Positions 26,139 through 35,905 of a stretch of DNA of 64,000 nucleotides are shown here, piece after piece. This DNA is from Bryobacteraceae bacterium (GTDB taxonomy: Bacteria; Acidobacteriota; Terriglobia; Bryobacterales; Bryobacteraceae), in assembly GCA_026129905.1 (NCBI GenBank), contig JAHCHE010000011.1, positions 186,001 to 250,000 on the forward strand, in the 5' to 3' direction. Both the position numbers and the translations under genes were made by a program. A model generated the notes under the pieces. The model searched no databases. It saw only the letters and a program-made list of their open reading frames with translations, and was not told where the DNA came from. The stretch's first letter is position 1, and every line of letters starts with the position of its first letter.

Positions 26139-27506
26139 CTAGGCGATCTTTATCGACAACTCACGGTAGACCAGCGCATGCGGCTTGGTGGCGATGATGT
26201 AGAACGGCTCGGACTCGTCGATCAGGTAGTGGGACGAACCGTCGGCGCTCAAGAACTTGGGATAGTACAGTCCGAAAGGCGGCGTAGGGCTGTGAATCTG
26301 CCGTGAGCTGACGCGGCTGTTTGGCAGCACGAACCGTTCCGTCCAGGTCCGGAGGTCTTGAGAGAGCCGGAGCGCCGACTCCAGGTAGCGTTCCTGCCCC
26401 TCGGTTACGCTGTAGGATTCGATGGACAGGAACAGGCCCGAACGTTTCAGTTGAGCGACGAAGAACCGGTTCATGCGGCCCTCGCAGGTCGGGTGAATCG
26501 CCTCGGACGGGCCGCCCGGCAGGGTGGCCAGAACCGCGATGTCCTGGTTCATGTTCTTCGGCAGCGACGGTTCAGTGTAGTCGCCGCGGTAGAAGTTGAG
26601 GAACGATCCCGGCATGCCGCGCGCTTCCACCGGCGAGCGGGCGGCAATGATCATGTTGGAGGCGTCCTCGCGAGCCGGTGTCTCGATGGCCCATACATAG
26701 ATGTACTTCTTCCCGTCTCTTGGATCCTCGGCAACCAATGAGGAGGGGTGCGGATGGGGGTTCTTGTAAAGTGGATTCTTGGTCTTGCCGTCGGTCGTCA
26801 GGAAGGGAGTGCGAGGCCAGAGGATGGCGCCCATGTCATGCTGCTGCAAGTCGACGCCCCATTTCGTTTCCGCGGTGACAGGCGCGTACGACATCGAGAC
26901 GAATCCGAAGTATCCCGGCTGGTAATCGCGGTAGCCCGTGGGCGTGGGGCCGGAACTCGTATCCGGGCCGGAAGGATCGTTGCGATTAATGCTGTTGTGG
27001 ACGTAGAAGGTCCCGAACGGGCGCACAAAGCGCTCATTCTTGTTCTCGCAGTGATTGATGGAGAAGACCCACTGCTCGCGGCCGTCGTAAGGCAGCACAT
27101 CCACGTTAAAGGTTCCGCAGTAGGTCTTCTTCCAATAGAACTTCTGAGGATCGTAATCGCAGTTGAACGCGCGCACGCCGCGAATCATCTCGTAATCGAA
27201 ACCGCCGATGGCATACAGGCGCTCCGTCTCGAACATACGGTTCGGTTCTTTGAGGAGGTGGAAATCGCGTTCGACGGTGTAGGCGTATGACATGCCGCCA
27301 GACATAAACACGTGACGGCGTCCGGCAACCGTGACGATGTTCGGCGGAAACTCGCAACCGCGCACTTTCGGATCCAGCGCCGGAGCGTCGGGGTTGGTGA
27401 CCTTGAGCGCCAGCACATTGCGCAGCGGCGCGCCATATCCTTTTGACGCTGTTGCCACGCCGGCCGCGCCCGCACCGGCCAGAAAATTACGTCTTGAGGG
27501 ATTCAT
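26139..27506 (-). CDS. Tat-exported protein of unknown function in a carbohydrate locus
   Basis: A 455-residue protein. The ATG at 27506 is preferred over an upstream start at 27560 because it has GAGGA about eight bases upstream and opens directly into a Tat signal (SRRNFLAGAGAAGVATA). The mature part is rich in aromatic and Asn/Asp residues, with blocks such as RHVFMSGGMSYAYTVERDF, YAPVTAETKWGVDL and SYSVTEGQERYLESALRLSQDLRTW. This reminds me of five-bladed-propeller glycoside hydrolases/phosphorylases (GH43/GH130-like), but I cannot point to a catalytic triad. It lies between the second TonB receptor (upstream) and the DUF4832 pair on the same strand. The likely role is glycan handling in the periplasm. 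Confidence 0.75.
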   Translation of the reverse strand: MNPSRRNFLAGAGAAGVATASKGYGAPLRNVLALKVTNPDAPALDPKVRGCEFPPNIVTVAGRRHVFMSGGMSYAYTVERDFHLLKEPNRMFETERLYAIGGFDYEMIRGVRAFNCDYDPQKFYWKKTYCGTFNVDVLPYDGREQWVFSINHCENKNERFVRPFGTFYVHNSINRNDPSGPDTSSGPTPTGYRDYQPGYFGFVSMSYAPVTAETKWGVDLQQHDMGAILWPRTPFLTTDGKTKNPLYKNPHPHPSSLVAEDPRDGKKYIYVWAIETPAREDASNMIIAARSPVEARGMPGSFLNFYRGDYTEPSLPKNMNQDIAVLATLPGGPSEAIHPTCEGRMNRFFVAQLKRSGLFLSIESYSVTEGQERYLESALRLSQDLRTWTERFVLPNSRVSSRQIHSPTPPFGLYYPKFLSADGSSHYLIDESEPFYIIATKPHALVYRELSIKIA

Positions 27507-27564
27507 AGGTTCGGTCCTCTCCATAGAGCCCTGGAAGCTTGGACAGCTCCCAGGGCTCACGGTG

Positions 27565-30500
27565 TCAGAAGTCGAGCCGGGCGCCCAACTGCACGCTTCG
27601 GTTGCCGGACACGCTGGTGACTTGGCCGAACAGCGGACTCTTCACGTCGGTGACGATGCCGCCTAGCGTGTGCCGATTAAAGACATTCAGGAACTCAGCC
27701 CGGATCTGCAAGCGGTACTTTTCATTGATCCGGTGGGCCTTCTGAAGACCGAAGTCCTCATTGATCGTACCGAACCCTCTGGCCTGCGCGTACCGGTATG
27801 CGGCCGTGCCGAGCGTCAGCGGAGCGATGTCGGAGAAGACCGACTTGTTCAGATAGGTATTGCCGGCGCTGGACGTGTTTGCGAGATTGAATGCATTCTT
27901 GTCGAAACCGCCGATCCTCATCTCGCCGGGCGCGGCGTTAATCCGGCTACCGCCGTTCCAAGCGCCGGACAAAGGTGACGAGGCGCCGCTCAGACCCAGT
28001 GGCGTCCCACTGAAGTAGTTCACGATCGCGGAGATCGACCACCCGCCGAGGAGCGCATTGGAGACGCTGCCAGATGTCGCCAGCCACCTCTTGCCCCTTC
28101 CAAATGGAAGCTCGTAGGCGACGTACCCCTTGAACATGTGTGGAATGTCGTAGGTCGCCACCGATTTCTCGATCTTCAAGTTGTAGTAGTCCAACGCCGA
28201 CTGCACGCCGTTGATGCCGCTCTCGGCATTGGCCAGGGTCTTGGACCACACATAGTTCGCATAGGCGGCAAGCCCGTCGCTGAACCGCTTGTCGAGGGTC
28301 ACCTGAAGACTGTGCGTATTGGAGAACCCCAGTGGGGCGCCTATGGTGGAGATGGTGGAGTTCCCAACGATCTGCGGGTACTGTCGCAGGGCGCTGGCCA
28401 CGGTACCTGTGAAACCCGGGAACGGATAGGCGATGCCATTCGCTGCCGCCTCGGCCGGATTGCGAACCGGATTGAGCAAGTTCCTTCCGAAGCTCTGCAA
28501 GTAGGAAGGATCCATTTGGTTGAGCCTTTTTAGGGTATCGCCGCGGAGGGAGGTGCCCTTCACTCCGAGGTAGCCCACATCAAGCACCAGGTTCCGGACG
28601 ATCTCGTGTTGTATATTCATGTTCCAGCGCTGGATGTATGGTATTTTCAGGTATTCCGGGTCGAACATTACCGGACCGCTCATGTTGCCCCACGACCGGT
28701 TGTACTGCGGCTCCACGTAGCGGTCGGTGGGAAAGCCGTTATCCAGATTGAAGATTCCCTGCCACGGGTTCACCGGATCGGCGTTGAGTAGCCAGGACCC
28801 CACCCACGCCGTCCGGATCGAGTTGCCGGCCGTTTGATTGTACTGCCCATAGCCTTGGTAGAAGATCGCATACGCGCCGCGCAGCGTCGTTCTTTCGAAC
28901 GGCCGGTACGCAAATCCAATGCGAGGCGCGAAGTTCCGACCGGAATTCTTGCCCAAGTACTGGTGTCCGGTGCATACAGGGCAGTCGCCATCAAAAACAT
29001 AAGCGCCCGGCAACCCGCTGACCGGATCGGTGACTTGCGGCGTCCAGCCGGAGATGCGGTGGTAGACCTCGTCAATCATGGACATGTAATCCCATCGCAC
29101 GCCAAGGCTCAGCGACAACCGCTGGCTGATCTTGTAGTCGTCCTGGAAGAAACCGGCATAAGCGCGGGTAATGTCACTCACCGGAACCGGCACGGCGTTG
29201 GACGCGCTGTGGACGATGCCCAGCAAATACGAGGCAAAGCCATACCCGGTTTGGCTGCCGGCGAACGTTTCCCTCGGAATCGACGTCGAAACCGCATCAA
29301 AGGTCAGGGTGGGATTGTACGAGCCCAGCATGTTATAGCGAATCTGGTTGCCGTCGAAGCCGGCCTTCATGAAGTGGCGGCCGTACGAAAAGTTAAACGT
29401 GTCGAGGAACCCCCAGGTGTCCACCGCCTCGTTATACTGTGAAGCGCGTCCGGGTTCCGCAAGCTGGATGAACGGCCCGCGTCCCCATAGAAACGATGGA
29501 TAGCCCGGCGTGCTTAGATTCTTGATGCCGAGCGCCTTCGCGCCGTCGATTTCCTGATTCACATTGTTGAACCAGTTGTGAAAACGGTTGAAATAAACCA
29601 TCGCATGGTTCAACATGGTTGGCGACACGGTCCAGTCATAGGCAATCCGGGCAAACGGCGAAAGTAATTCCTGGTAAATGGCCTGCGAAAGCGGACCTCC
29701 GTATTCGACTTCCGAATTCCACATGGCGCGAGCGTCATAGGTCGCCTGCCACCGCGGTCGTTTGTTGAGCGCTAAGGAGCCGGACAACTTGTGATAGGTG
29801 CTGATATTGTGATCGGCCTTGACCGAAAACTGCTTCTGTAGGCGCTTGTAGATGGTGCTCGCGGGCAGGATAGCGTTGTTCTCGAGCGGTATCTTCCCAT
29901 CCGGGCCGGTTACCGTCGGCAGGTAGTACTTCGTCGCAATGGCGTTGAGGTTCTGGGCCACTTGGCTAAAGCGTGCTTTGGGAATGATATTCCCCGGAAA
30001 CATCTCGCCGATCCAGCGGCCGGATGGTAATTGGGAGAACGTGGTCGGGTCGTAGATGGCCCCTCTGTAGACGGGATTGCCGAGCGCGTCCGTGAAGGTA
30101 GTCTGGCCCCCGAGCAGGCGGCTGAAGTTTCCCTCATAGAAATCCGGTATGGGGTGGCTCGCATTGGGCGCTCCATAGTTCAGATTGTTTTCGTTGTAGC
30201 GCTCATAGGTGACGTAGAAGAAGGTCTTGTTCTTGCCGTTATACGCCTTTGGGATGTAAATCGGCCCGCCGAAGGCCAGCGCGTAGTCCCACTTTCGATC
30301 CATGGCGCGTTTCTTGCCGTAGAAATTGTTGGCGAAAGTGTTCGCATTCAGCGCCTCGTTGCGCAACAAGCCGTATGCGCTGCCGTGAATCTCGTTCGTG
30401 CCCGATTTCATGACGTAGTTGAAGACAGCGCCTTGGCTCCGCCCGAACTCAGCCGAAACGGCGCTGGTCTGCACCTTGAATTCCTCAACGGCTTCCATCG

Positions 30501-31110
30501 AGACCGCCGACTCGCCGAAGTGCCCGGATTTCGTGGTAGTGACCGAGGCGCCGTCCAGAAGCGACTCCTTGGTGAAGTACTGTGAGCCGACAATGATGCT
30601 CTGCCAGGAACTGCCCGAAACTCCCGGAACGAGTTTGTACGCCAGATCCTCCATCGTCCGGCCACCGCCTCCGATCGCCATCGGCAGGTCGATCATGTTT
30701 CGGTTTCCGAGGTTGGTTGATACGTCCGGAGCGTCGGTCTGCAGTCGCGGCAACTCCGCCGTAATCTCGACCGACTCTGTTACCGCTCCAACTTCCAGCG
30801 TGACGTCGACGCGGCGAACCTCCGCAACGCTCAGTTCGACGCCGCGTCGAACGGAGGTATTGAAGCCGGAGGACTGAAAGGTGAGGTCATAAGAGCCGAT
30901 GGGCAAGTTCGGCATGGTGTACTGCCCACTGGCTGTCGTCGTGGTCTGGTAGGTTGCCCCTGTGTTCGCGTTTCGGACAGTCACGCGCACACCGGGAACA
31001 AGCGCGCCGCTGCTGTCGAGTATGGTACCGGTGAACGATCCCCGGTCAAGCTGCGCCGGCGCAACGGTCGCCGCCAGCAGGGCCAAAAGGAGAAACAAGG
31101 GATTCTTCAT
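27565..31110 (-). CDS. Oar-like TonB-dependent receptor with carboxypeptidase-regulatory-like domain (second copy)
   Basis: An outer-membrane receptor of 1181 residues: signal peptide MKNPLFLLLALLAATVAPAQ, a carboxypeptidase-regulatory-like domain (residues about 24-105, GSFTGTILDSSGALVPGVRVTVRN), the link SVEITAELPRLQTDAPDVSTNLG, a plug domain and a barrel ending QLGARLDF. It has the same architecture as the receptor at 19.5 kb, but the two diverge in the barrel and so should differ in substrate. AGGAGA precedes the ATG, and a strong promoter is present. Its stop is 58 bases from the Tat-exported protein gene, so the receptor probably leads a four-gene unit with the Tat protein and the DUF4832 pair. 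Confidence 0.92.
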   Translation of the reverse strand: MKNPLFLLLALLAATVAPAQLDRGSFTGTILDSSGALVPGVRVTVRNANTGATYQTTTTASGQYTMPNLPIGSYDLTFQSSGFNTSVRRGVELSVAEVRRVDVTLEVGAVTESVEITAELPRLQTDAPDVSTNLGNRNMIDLPMAIGGGGRTMEDLAYKLVPGVSGSSWQSIIVGSQYFTKESLLDGASVTTTKSGHFGESAVSMEAVEEFKVQTSAVSAEFGRSQGAVFNYVMKSGTNEIHGSAYGLLRNEALNANTFANNFYGKKRAMDRKWDYALAFGGPIYIPKAYNGKNKTFFYVTYERYNENNLNYGAPNASHPIPDFYEGNFSRLLGGQTTFTDALGNPVYRGAIYDPTTFSQLPSGRWIGEMFPGNIIPKARFSQVAQNLNAIATKYYLPTVTGPDGKIPLENNAILPASTIYKRLQKQFSVKADHNISTYHKLSGSLALNKRPRWQATYDARAMWNSEVEYGGPLSQAIYQELLSPFARIAYDWTVSPTMLNHAMVYFNRFHNWFNNVNQEIDGAKALGIKNLSTPGYPSFLWGRGPFIQLAEPGRASQYNEAVDTWGFLDTFNFSYGRHFMKAGFDGNQIRYNMLGSYNPTLTFDAVSTSIPRETFAGSQTGYGFASYLLGIVHSASNAVPVPVSDITRAYAGFFQDDYKISQRLSLSLGVRWDYMSMIDEVYHRISGWTPQVTDPVSGLPGAYVFDGDCPVCTGHQYLGKNSGRNFAPRIGFAYRPFERTTLRGAYAIFYQGYGQYNQTAGNSIRTAWVGSWLLNADPVNPWQGIFNLDNGFPTDRYVEPQYNRSWGNMSGPVMFDPEYLKIPYIQRWNMNIQHEIVRNLVLDVGYLGVKGTSLRGDTLKRLNQMDPSYLQSFGRNLLNPVRNPAEAAANGIAYPFPGFTGTVASALRQYPQIVGNSTISTIGAPLGFSNTHSLQVTLDKRFSDGLAAYANYVWSKTLANAESGINGVQSALDYYNLKIEKSVATYDIPHMFKGYVAYELPFGRGKRWLATSGSVSNALLGGWSISAIVNYFSGTPLGLSGASSPLSGAWNGGSRINAAPGEMRIGGFDKNAFNLANTSSAGNTYLNKSVFSDIAPLTLGTAAYRYAQARGFGTINEDFGLQKAHRINEKYRLQIRAEFLNVFNRHTLGGIVTDVKSPLFGQVTSVSGNRSVQLGARLDF

Positions 31111-31136
31111 CTTAATCTCCTGAATCAGGCGGCTTC

Positions 31137-31165
31137 ATGCTATCATCTGATTTTCAGAGTGTCAA
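31137..31165 (-). promoter_or_regulatory. Sigma-70-type promoter of the second Oar-like receptor
   Basis: On the minus strand TTGACA (31160-31165), 17 bases, then TAGCAT (31137-31142), placing the transcript start about 20 bases before the ATG at 31110. It has the same -35 and spacing as the promoter of the first receptor. Confidence 0.65.
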
Positions 31166-31417
31166 GGCGTCTGCATGCGCGTTCAGCGATTCCGCAAACC
31201 GGGTCCCGCTCCACCCCGAGCATGCTGATAGGGAGCGAGATGGCGGCAGATGGCGGGTATGTGCAGTTCCGCAAATGCTTTTTCCAGACGCGATGCCCTT
31301 GACAAGTCGCGGTTCGGCGTGGATTTTCGGCGATGGAGGGAATACGCAGCCGCGGCGTCCAGCACGGACACCTGGGAACTCGCCTCGACACGCCCGCGGA
31401 GCCGGTCGCAGCCGGCC

Positions 31418-32672
31418 TCAACTAGTGTCGGGCGAAAGGGCGACGAATCCGTAGGCCAAACGCTTGGCGAATTCGTGGAAGCTGTCGCGGGGGCCGCGGG
31501 CGTGGCGGCAGACCTGTCGATGGTAGAAGACCAACGACAGCGTATAAGCCAACAAGCGGATCATCGTCAGCACCACCAGGGCCGTGCTTCGGTGGACGGC
31601 GGGATGTTTGAGGTGGCAGTCCGTGGTGATGGTCTGAAAGACTTCGGTATCGATGCGCCAGCGGCTGCGGCTAAGTTGATGGACAAAGGTTGGGGGGATC
31701 GCGCCCAGCGGGAAGTTGGTGGCGTAGAAGTTGGTGCTCTCCACCGCCACGTCGGTTTTGCTCTTGTGGAGATGTTCCCCATCCTGGCTAACGGTGACCT
31801 GGCGTTTGTGGTCGACACGAACGGTTTTGACCACCCGCACCTGGCGATCGGCGACCGGCCAATCGACCTCCGGCAGGTCCCAGCAACGAAGTTCCTGTTT
31901 GGCGTCGGACTCGACGGCCGTCGGCGGGCCGGTGGTGAAGCGCTCGGCTTCCCGCAGCAACTCTGGCTGGTTCTCCTTCAGCGTGAACGCCCAGTCCAAA
32001 CCGAGGCCTTCCACCGCGTTGACCAAGGGCGCTTGGAGATAAATGGCATCGCCCACCAGCAGATCCAGGAAGCGGCGTCCTAATTGGTCTGTCAGGTCCT
32101 CCAACAAGGCGAGTGCGCAAGGCACTTCCGCCTCCCCATCTTTCTGGAAGCGAATGCCCAACGGGATGGGGAATGGCGTGCTGACGATCGCCGCGGCCAC
32201 GATGCGATGGTAGTACTGGGTGTCGGTGCGCAGTTCGCCGCGCACTTTGTGTTGCACCTGGCGGTGCATGCAGGCATCGCAGCAGCGGGCGAAGGAACGG
32301 CAGATTTCAATGCCGTCCACGGCCGCCACCACCAGGCCGCGGGACCAATCCGAGCGCAGCACGCCGTTGCGCTTGAGGCGGCGCGCCACTTCGCAGGCGA
32401 GGGTGAAGACCGGTTCGGGCGACTGGCGCTGCAGCGCATAGCCGATGGTGTCGTCGCTGATCGGTCCAATCCGCTTCGCCAAGGCTCCGCGGCGGCATTC
32501 GGCTTCGATCTGCAGCAAGCTGGGGATCTGCATGGCCGCCCCCAGGAAGACCGCATCAAACACCTTGCGCCAGCGGATGCTGCGGAAACTGGCGACCTTC
32601 CGGCAACGCTTCCACCCGCTGGGAAAAGTCGAACACCTTGTCGAGATACGCCTCGAACCGATGTTGGGACAA
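31418..32672 (-). pseudogene. DDE transposase, split by a one-base frameshift
   Basis: The long frame (31418 to a GTG at 32563, 381 residues) is an IS4-like DDE transposase: VVAAVDGIE with the first Asp, LVGDAIYLQ with the second, and SRSRWRIDTEVFQ carrying the late Glu. The family's usual N-terminus is missing from it. It is found instead in the frame starting at TTG 32672, two bases after the upstream gene's stop, encoding LDKVFDFSQRVEALPEGRQ. That frame hits TGA at 32556-32558. The two frames join if one base is skipped near 32595 (CCGCAG-C-ATCCGC). The total length is 3n+1, which confirms one excess base. It is therefore either a disabled transposase or one that needs +1 frameshifting. 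Confidence 0.75.
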
Positions 32673-33015
32673 GTCTACGGATTTTCCTTCTGTTTGAGGA
32701 ATCGCTTCAGGTTGATCCCGCAGATGGCGGCCGCGGCGGCATCAAAGCGGCGCCGCATGGCGACTTGTTGACGGACCTGCTCGACCATTCTGGGCGGGAC
32801 ATGGAAGACCTTCGGCTTGCCCTCGACGAGCGCGGAGATCTGATACTGCGCGTGTAGGCTCTTGCCGTCGGCGCAATGACAGTTGGGCCGGCCACAAGCG
32901 CGCTTGCGTTCGACAAAGGAGCCGGGGAGCATCTCGCGGAGGGCGCCGAGGCTGCGGACGAGGCGTCCACGGGTTTGGAGATCGGGGTCGCCGGGCATGA
33001 GTCCTACTGACACTA
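31423..33015 (-). mobile_element. Insertion sequence with two genes (DUF6788-like ORF and DDE transposase)
   Basis: Two genes read on the minus strand between short inverted ends: TAGTGTCGG at 31423-31431 and CTGACACTA at 33007-33015, whose complement is TAGTGTCAG. The ends match at eight of nine positions. No target-site duplication is evident: the left flank is CCTCAAC and the right flank is ATTATAG. The transposase stop codon (31418-31420) lies just outside the left end. The element sits between the second TonB receptor's upstream region and an enolase-superfamily gene. The borders are approximate because they rest on a nine-base match only. Confidence 0.65.
32675..32998 (-). CDS. DUF6788-like accessory protein of the insertion sequence
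   Basis: A protein of 107 residues, or 112 if the GTG at 33013 is used. The ATG at 32998 is preferred because it has AGGA upstream and the GTG lies inside the terminal repeat. Conserved block: GSFVERKRACGRPNCHCADGK, with a CxxxxCxC-type cysteine group that may bind zinc, then HAQYQISALVEGKPKVFHVP. Such short proteins accompany this transposase type in acidobacterial and planctomycete genomes; the function is unknown. Its stop is two bases before the TTG start of the transposase's N-terminal frame, which suggests coupled translation. Confidence 0.75.
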   Translation of the reverse strand: MPGDPDLQTRGRLVRSLGALREMLPGSFVERKRACGRPNCHCADGKSLHAQYQISALVEGKPKVFHVPPRMVEQVRQQVAMRRRFDAAAAAICGINLKRFLKQKENP

Positions 33016-33044
33016 ATTATAGTGTCAGAATAGGAGCGAGTCAA
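33007..33044 (-). promoter_or_regulatory. Consensus promoter overlapping a 22-base palindrome at the IS end
   Basis: The minus strand has TTGACT (33039-33044), exactly 17 bases, then a perfect TATAAT (33016-33021). The -10 box sits in the centre of a palindrome: CTGACACTA (33007-33015), ATTA, TAGTGTCAG (33020-33028). The left arm is also the IS terminal repeat. The -35 lies outside the element, in flanking DNA. The layout suggests that transposase or a repressor binding the ends would shut the promoter. Confidence 0.65.
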
Positions 33045-33193
33045 GCCCGAATCGAGGTTTGCAAAAATGAAGTCCCCAACTGGCGCACGGGGAAATCCGA
33101 GTCGATCAAGGACTTCGGTCCCCTTTCCGGCCGGGGTTTACGGAATCACTGCATGCGCGGTATGTACGGTTGCGCGCCGCGCTTCGCGGCCCG

Positions 33194-34417
33194 TTATCCC
33201 GGGTACTGCGGATAGAAACTGCGGGCCGGCGCGGGCGGGATCCGGAATTCCGCTACGGCGTCGCGGTTAACATCCAGGCCCAGTCCCGGCCCCTGGGGCA
33301 CTTCAATGTACCCGTCGCGAATCGTGAACAGCGTCTTGGTGTTCAGGACCTTCAGCGCGGGACTCCATTGTTCCTCGGGCATCAACGGCGGCGTGATGAG
33401 CGCCAGTTCCTGCCAGTCGGCGCCGAACGCGGCGCTCGCCTGGAGCCAGCCCGCCAGCCGGAGGCCCATTGAACCGTGGAGCACGACCGGTTTGTGAAAC
33501 GCCTGGGCCAGCGCCGCGATCTTTCGGACCATGAACAAGCCGCCGCAAAGCACGACGTCCGGCTGAAGTAGGTCGAAAGCCTGCTGCGTCAAGCACTCGC
33601 GATACGCGTCGAGCCCCTGAAACCGCTCTCCGCCAGTGACGAGAATATCCACCTCGCGCGCCAGCCGCGCCGGCGAAAGGAAATCGTCGCGGGCAAACGG
33701 TTCCTCCAGCCAGGCAACGTTGTGCTTTTCCAGCGCACGCGCGACCCGCAGCGCGGTCGCGTAGTCCCACAACCCGTTCAGGTCCGCGGTGCGGTCCACC
33801 ATGATGCCGAAATCGGGTCCGGCGGCGGCGCGGATTTCGCCGCAGGCGTCGGCGTCGTCGGTCGGATTGGGCCTCCACGCGCGGATCTTCATGCCGCCGA
33901 ATCCCGCCTGCTTGATCCTGACGGCCATATCGGCCTGGTCCCGATACGCAACGTGGGACTGGTCCGCCTTGCCTCTCCAGACGCACGTCAGATAGACCTT
34001 CAGCCTCGAACGCGCGCCGCCGAGCAGCCGGTACACGGGTTGCCCCGCGATCTTGCCGATCGCGTCCCAGATCGCCTGCTCGACCCCTCCCCATTGGGCG
34101 AGCCCGGCCCGCAAGTGTTCTTCGATGGCGAACAGGTCTTTGCCCACCAGCGCCGGACGAATTACGCTTTCGAGCTGCCGGTAATCCGTTCCGCGGTCGA
34201 AACAATAGCCGCGCACGCCGGCGTCCGTCTCCACTTCAAAGAAGGTGTAGCGGGCGTACTTGCCCGCCTCCAATTCTTCGCGGGAGACCGGAATTTCAAT
34301 CGGAAAGATCTCGACGTTGCGAATGCGGGCGGGGCTCGCCGCGGCGGCCAACCGGATGGGTTGCGTCAAGGCGGCGGCCGCCCCGAGCCCCGCAACAAAG
34401 CGCCTTCTCGATGGCAT
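33194..34417 (-). CDS. Enolase-superfamily enzyme (mandelate racemase/muconate lactonizing type), Tat-exported
   Basis: A 407-residue protein with a Tat-like signal (MPSRRRFVAGLGAAAALTQ). The N-terminal capping domain (about residues 30-150) has GVRGYCFDRGTDYRQLES. The barrel holds the superfamily residues: KIRAW as the acid/base strand-2 motif, D in IMVDRTADLNG, E in WLEEPF and E in VTGGERF as metal ligands, and a late His in VVLHGSMGLRL. Members dehydrate or epimerise sugar acids. Periplasmic export is unusual for the superfamily but is seen in acidobacteria. It is the first gene past the insertion sequence, and no partner enzymes adjoin it. Substrate unknown. Confidence 0.88.
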   Translation of the reverse strand: MPSRRRFVAGLGAAAALTQPIRLAAAASPARIRNVEIFPIEIPVSREELEAGKYARYTFFEVETDAGVRGYCFDRGTDYRQLESVIRPALVGKDLFAIEEHLRAGLAQWGGVEQAIWDAIGKIAGQPVYRLLGGARSRLKVYLTCVWRGKADQSHVAYRDQADMAVRIKQAGFGGMKIRAWRPNPTDDADACGEIRAAAGPDFGIMVDRTADLNGLWDYATALRVARALEKHNVAWLEEPFARDDFLSPARLAREVDILVTGGERFQGLDAYRECLTQQAFDLLQPDVVLCGGLFMVRKIAALAQAFHKPVVLHGSMGLRLAGWLQASAAFGADWQELALITPPLMPEEQWSPALKVLNTKTLFTIRDGYIEVPQGPGLGLDVNRDAVAEFRIPPAPARSFYPQYPG

Positions 34418-34486
34418 GCACCCATCGTACTTTCTAATCGGAAGGCTAGCTCCGCGCCCAGCCGACTGGCTCGTTCCGCCGGACCG

Positions 34487-35905
34487 TCAATCTTCGACCA
34501 CGTGTGACTCGAATTCAGCGCGGTACTTACTCCAGCGCCCCCGGTCGAAGGTGGCTGCGTCGTCGAGGCAGTCATTGACTGCGTAGGCCATCGCCAGGGC
34601 GTGGTGCGTATTGTCGTGCGCGAACAGGCCCTGGCGTCCCAATGTCACCAGGCCGTCGATACTCGCGGCCCACTCGTCCAGCCGGTCGAAGTTCTCCCGG
34701 TAGCCGCGCGTATATATGGGATAGGCTTGCTCGAGCCGCCGCGAAACCACTTGGCGCACCCGCGCTCGAACCGGCAATCCGGCTTGCGCGAGGCCTCCCA
34801 GCACCAGTCCGCCGAGTTCCGCGTCGGAGGCCCGCCACACCCGCTCCTCCGGCGAACAAGGAAGCTCCGCGCACAGAATCGTTTTGCCCGGCAGATGCGC
34901 CAGGCCGTAGTTCTTCGGTTCCGACAGGCGCGTAACGGGGATCTCGACTTCGGGGAAGTAGTGCGCGTCGTACTCCGTAAACCGGTCGGTTTCCAGCACC
35001 AGGTAGATCAGGATCATCGCCCGATACCGGAGCGCTCCCGCCGCCTCCCTCACCTCGGCCGGAACGGCGGGCATCGCGACGCGAGCCAGCGCTGGCAGGG
35101 GGATCGTCGACAGAATCTGCCGGGCCGCCACCCGCATCTCTCCCGAGGCGCTCTTGGCCCGCAGCGCCACGGCGCGCCCATCTACGATCTCGAGTCCGGT
35201 TACCGAAGCGTGGAAAAGCGTCTGCACGCCCGCTTGGCGCGCAGCCTCGTAGTACGCTTCCGAGATCTGTCCATAGCCCCGGCGCGGATAGAAGAATCGC
35301 CCGCTTCCTTTCGGTTTGAAACCGGGCACCGCGTTCAGCACTTTCCTCAGCAGCTTGCTTACCGAGCCCGCCGCCACGCGCCGGTACGCCTGCTCGGCGT
35401 CGATCTCCACCGGAGAAACGCCCCAGATCTTCCGCGCATACGGGAAGTAGAAGTCGCGGCAGATCGTTTTGCCCAAACCCTTTTCCAGCACCGAGGCGAA
35501 CGTCGGGTCGCCGTCCTTCCGAAAACGCTTGGCGGCCGCATCCTTCAGCGCGCCGAGCATGAAGTCCGGCGGGAGATGCAGCGCCAGGTCGACCGGCTTT
35601 AGCGGGAAGTGAACCCAGCGTCCCCGCAGCCGGATACGGCCGTGCCGCGGACGGTCGAGCAGTTCCGCGCCGAGCATCCGGCGGATGTCGGCCATGATCT
35701 CCGCCTTGCACGAGGGATGGAGGCGGTGGCTGCCATAGTCCACCCGCAAGCCCTCGAGTTCGAACGAGCCGGCGTTGCCCCCGACGGCGGTGCTGCGTTC
35801 AAGCAGCGTTACGTCGAAGACGCCGCGGCGTCCCAACTGAAGAGCGGCGCCCAGCCCCGCCGGACCGGCGCCCAGAACGACAACCGGCGCCCTCTCAGAT
35901 GGCAC
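34487..35905 (-). CDS. FAD-dependent oxidoreductase (protoporphyrinogen oxidase/amine oxidase-like)
   Basis: A 472-residue flavoprotein with the dinucleotide-binding [21 protein letters not shown] (residues 8-28), an Arg/Gly region ([23 protein letters not shown]) and the C-terminal FAD motif [25 protein letters not shown]. It resembles the amine-oxidase-type proteins found in polysaccharide clusters rather than HemY/HemG. It starts at GTG, overlapping the end of the dehydratase gene by 11 bases, and is last in the sugar operon. It may oxidise a sugar or lipid-linked intermediate; the reaction is not known. Confidence 0.82.
   Translation of the reverse strand: MPSERAPVVVLGAGPAGLGAALQLGRRGVFDVTLLERSTAVGGNAGSFELEGLRVDYGSHRLHPSCKAEIMADIRRMLGAELLDRPRHGRIRLRGRWVHFPLKPVDLALHLPPDFMLGALKDAAAKRFRKDGDPTFASVLEKGLGKTICRDFYFPYARKIWGVSPVEIDAEQAYRRVAAGSVSKLLRKVLNAVPGFKPKGSGRFFYPRRGYGQISEAYYEAARQAGVQTLFHASVTGLEIVDGRAVALRAKSASGEMRVAARQILSTIPLPALARVAMPAVPAEVREAAGALRYRAMILIYLVLETDRFTEYDAHYFPEVEIPVTRLSEPKNYGLAHLPGKTILCAELPCSPEERVWRASDAELGGLVLGGLAQAGLPVRARVRQVVSRRLEQAYPIYTRGYRENFDRLDEWAASIDGLVTLGRQGLFAHDNTHHALAMAYAVNDCLDDAATFDRGRWSKYRAEFESHVVED

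Noticed and set aside
31250..32083. A 277-codon plus-strand frame across the left end of the insertion sequence
   Set aside because: Antisense to the transposase and spanning the element border; composition typical of a shadow frame.
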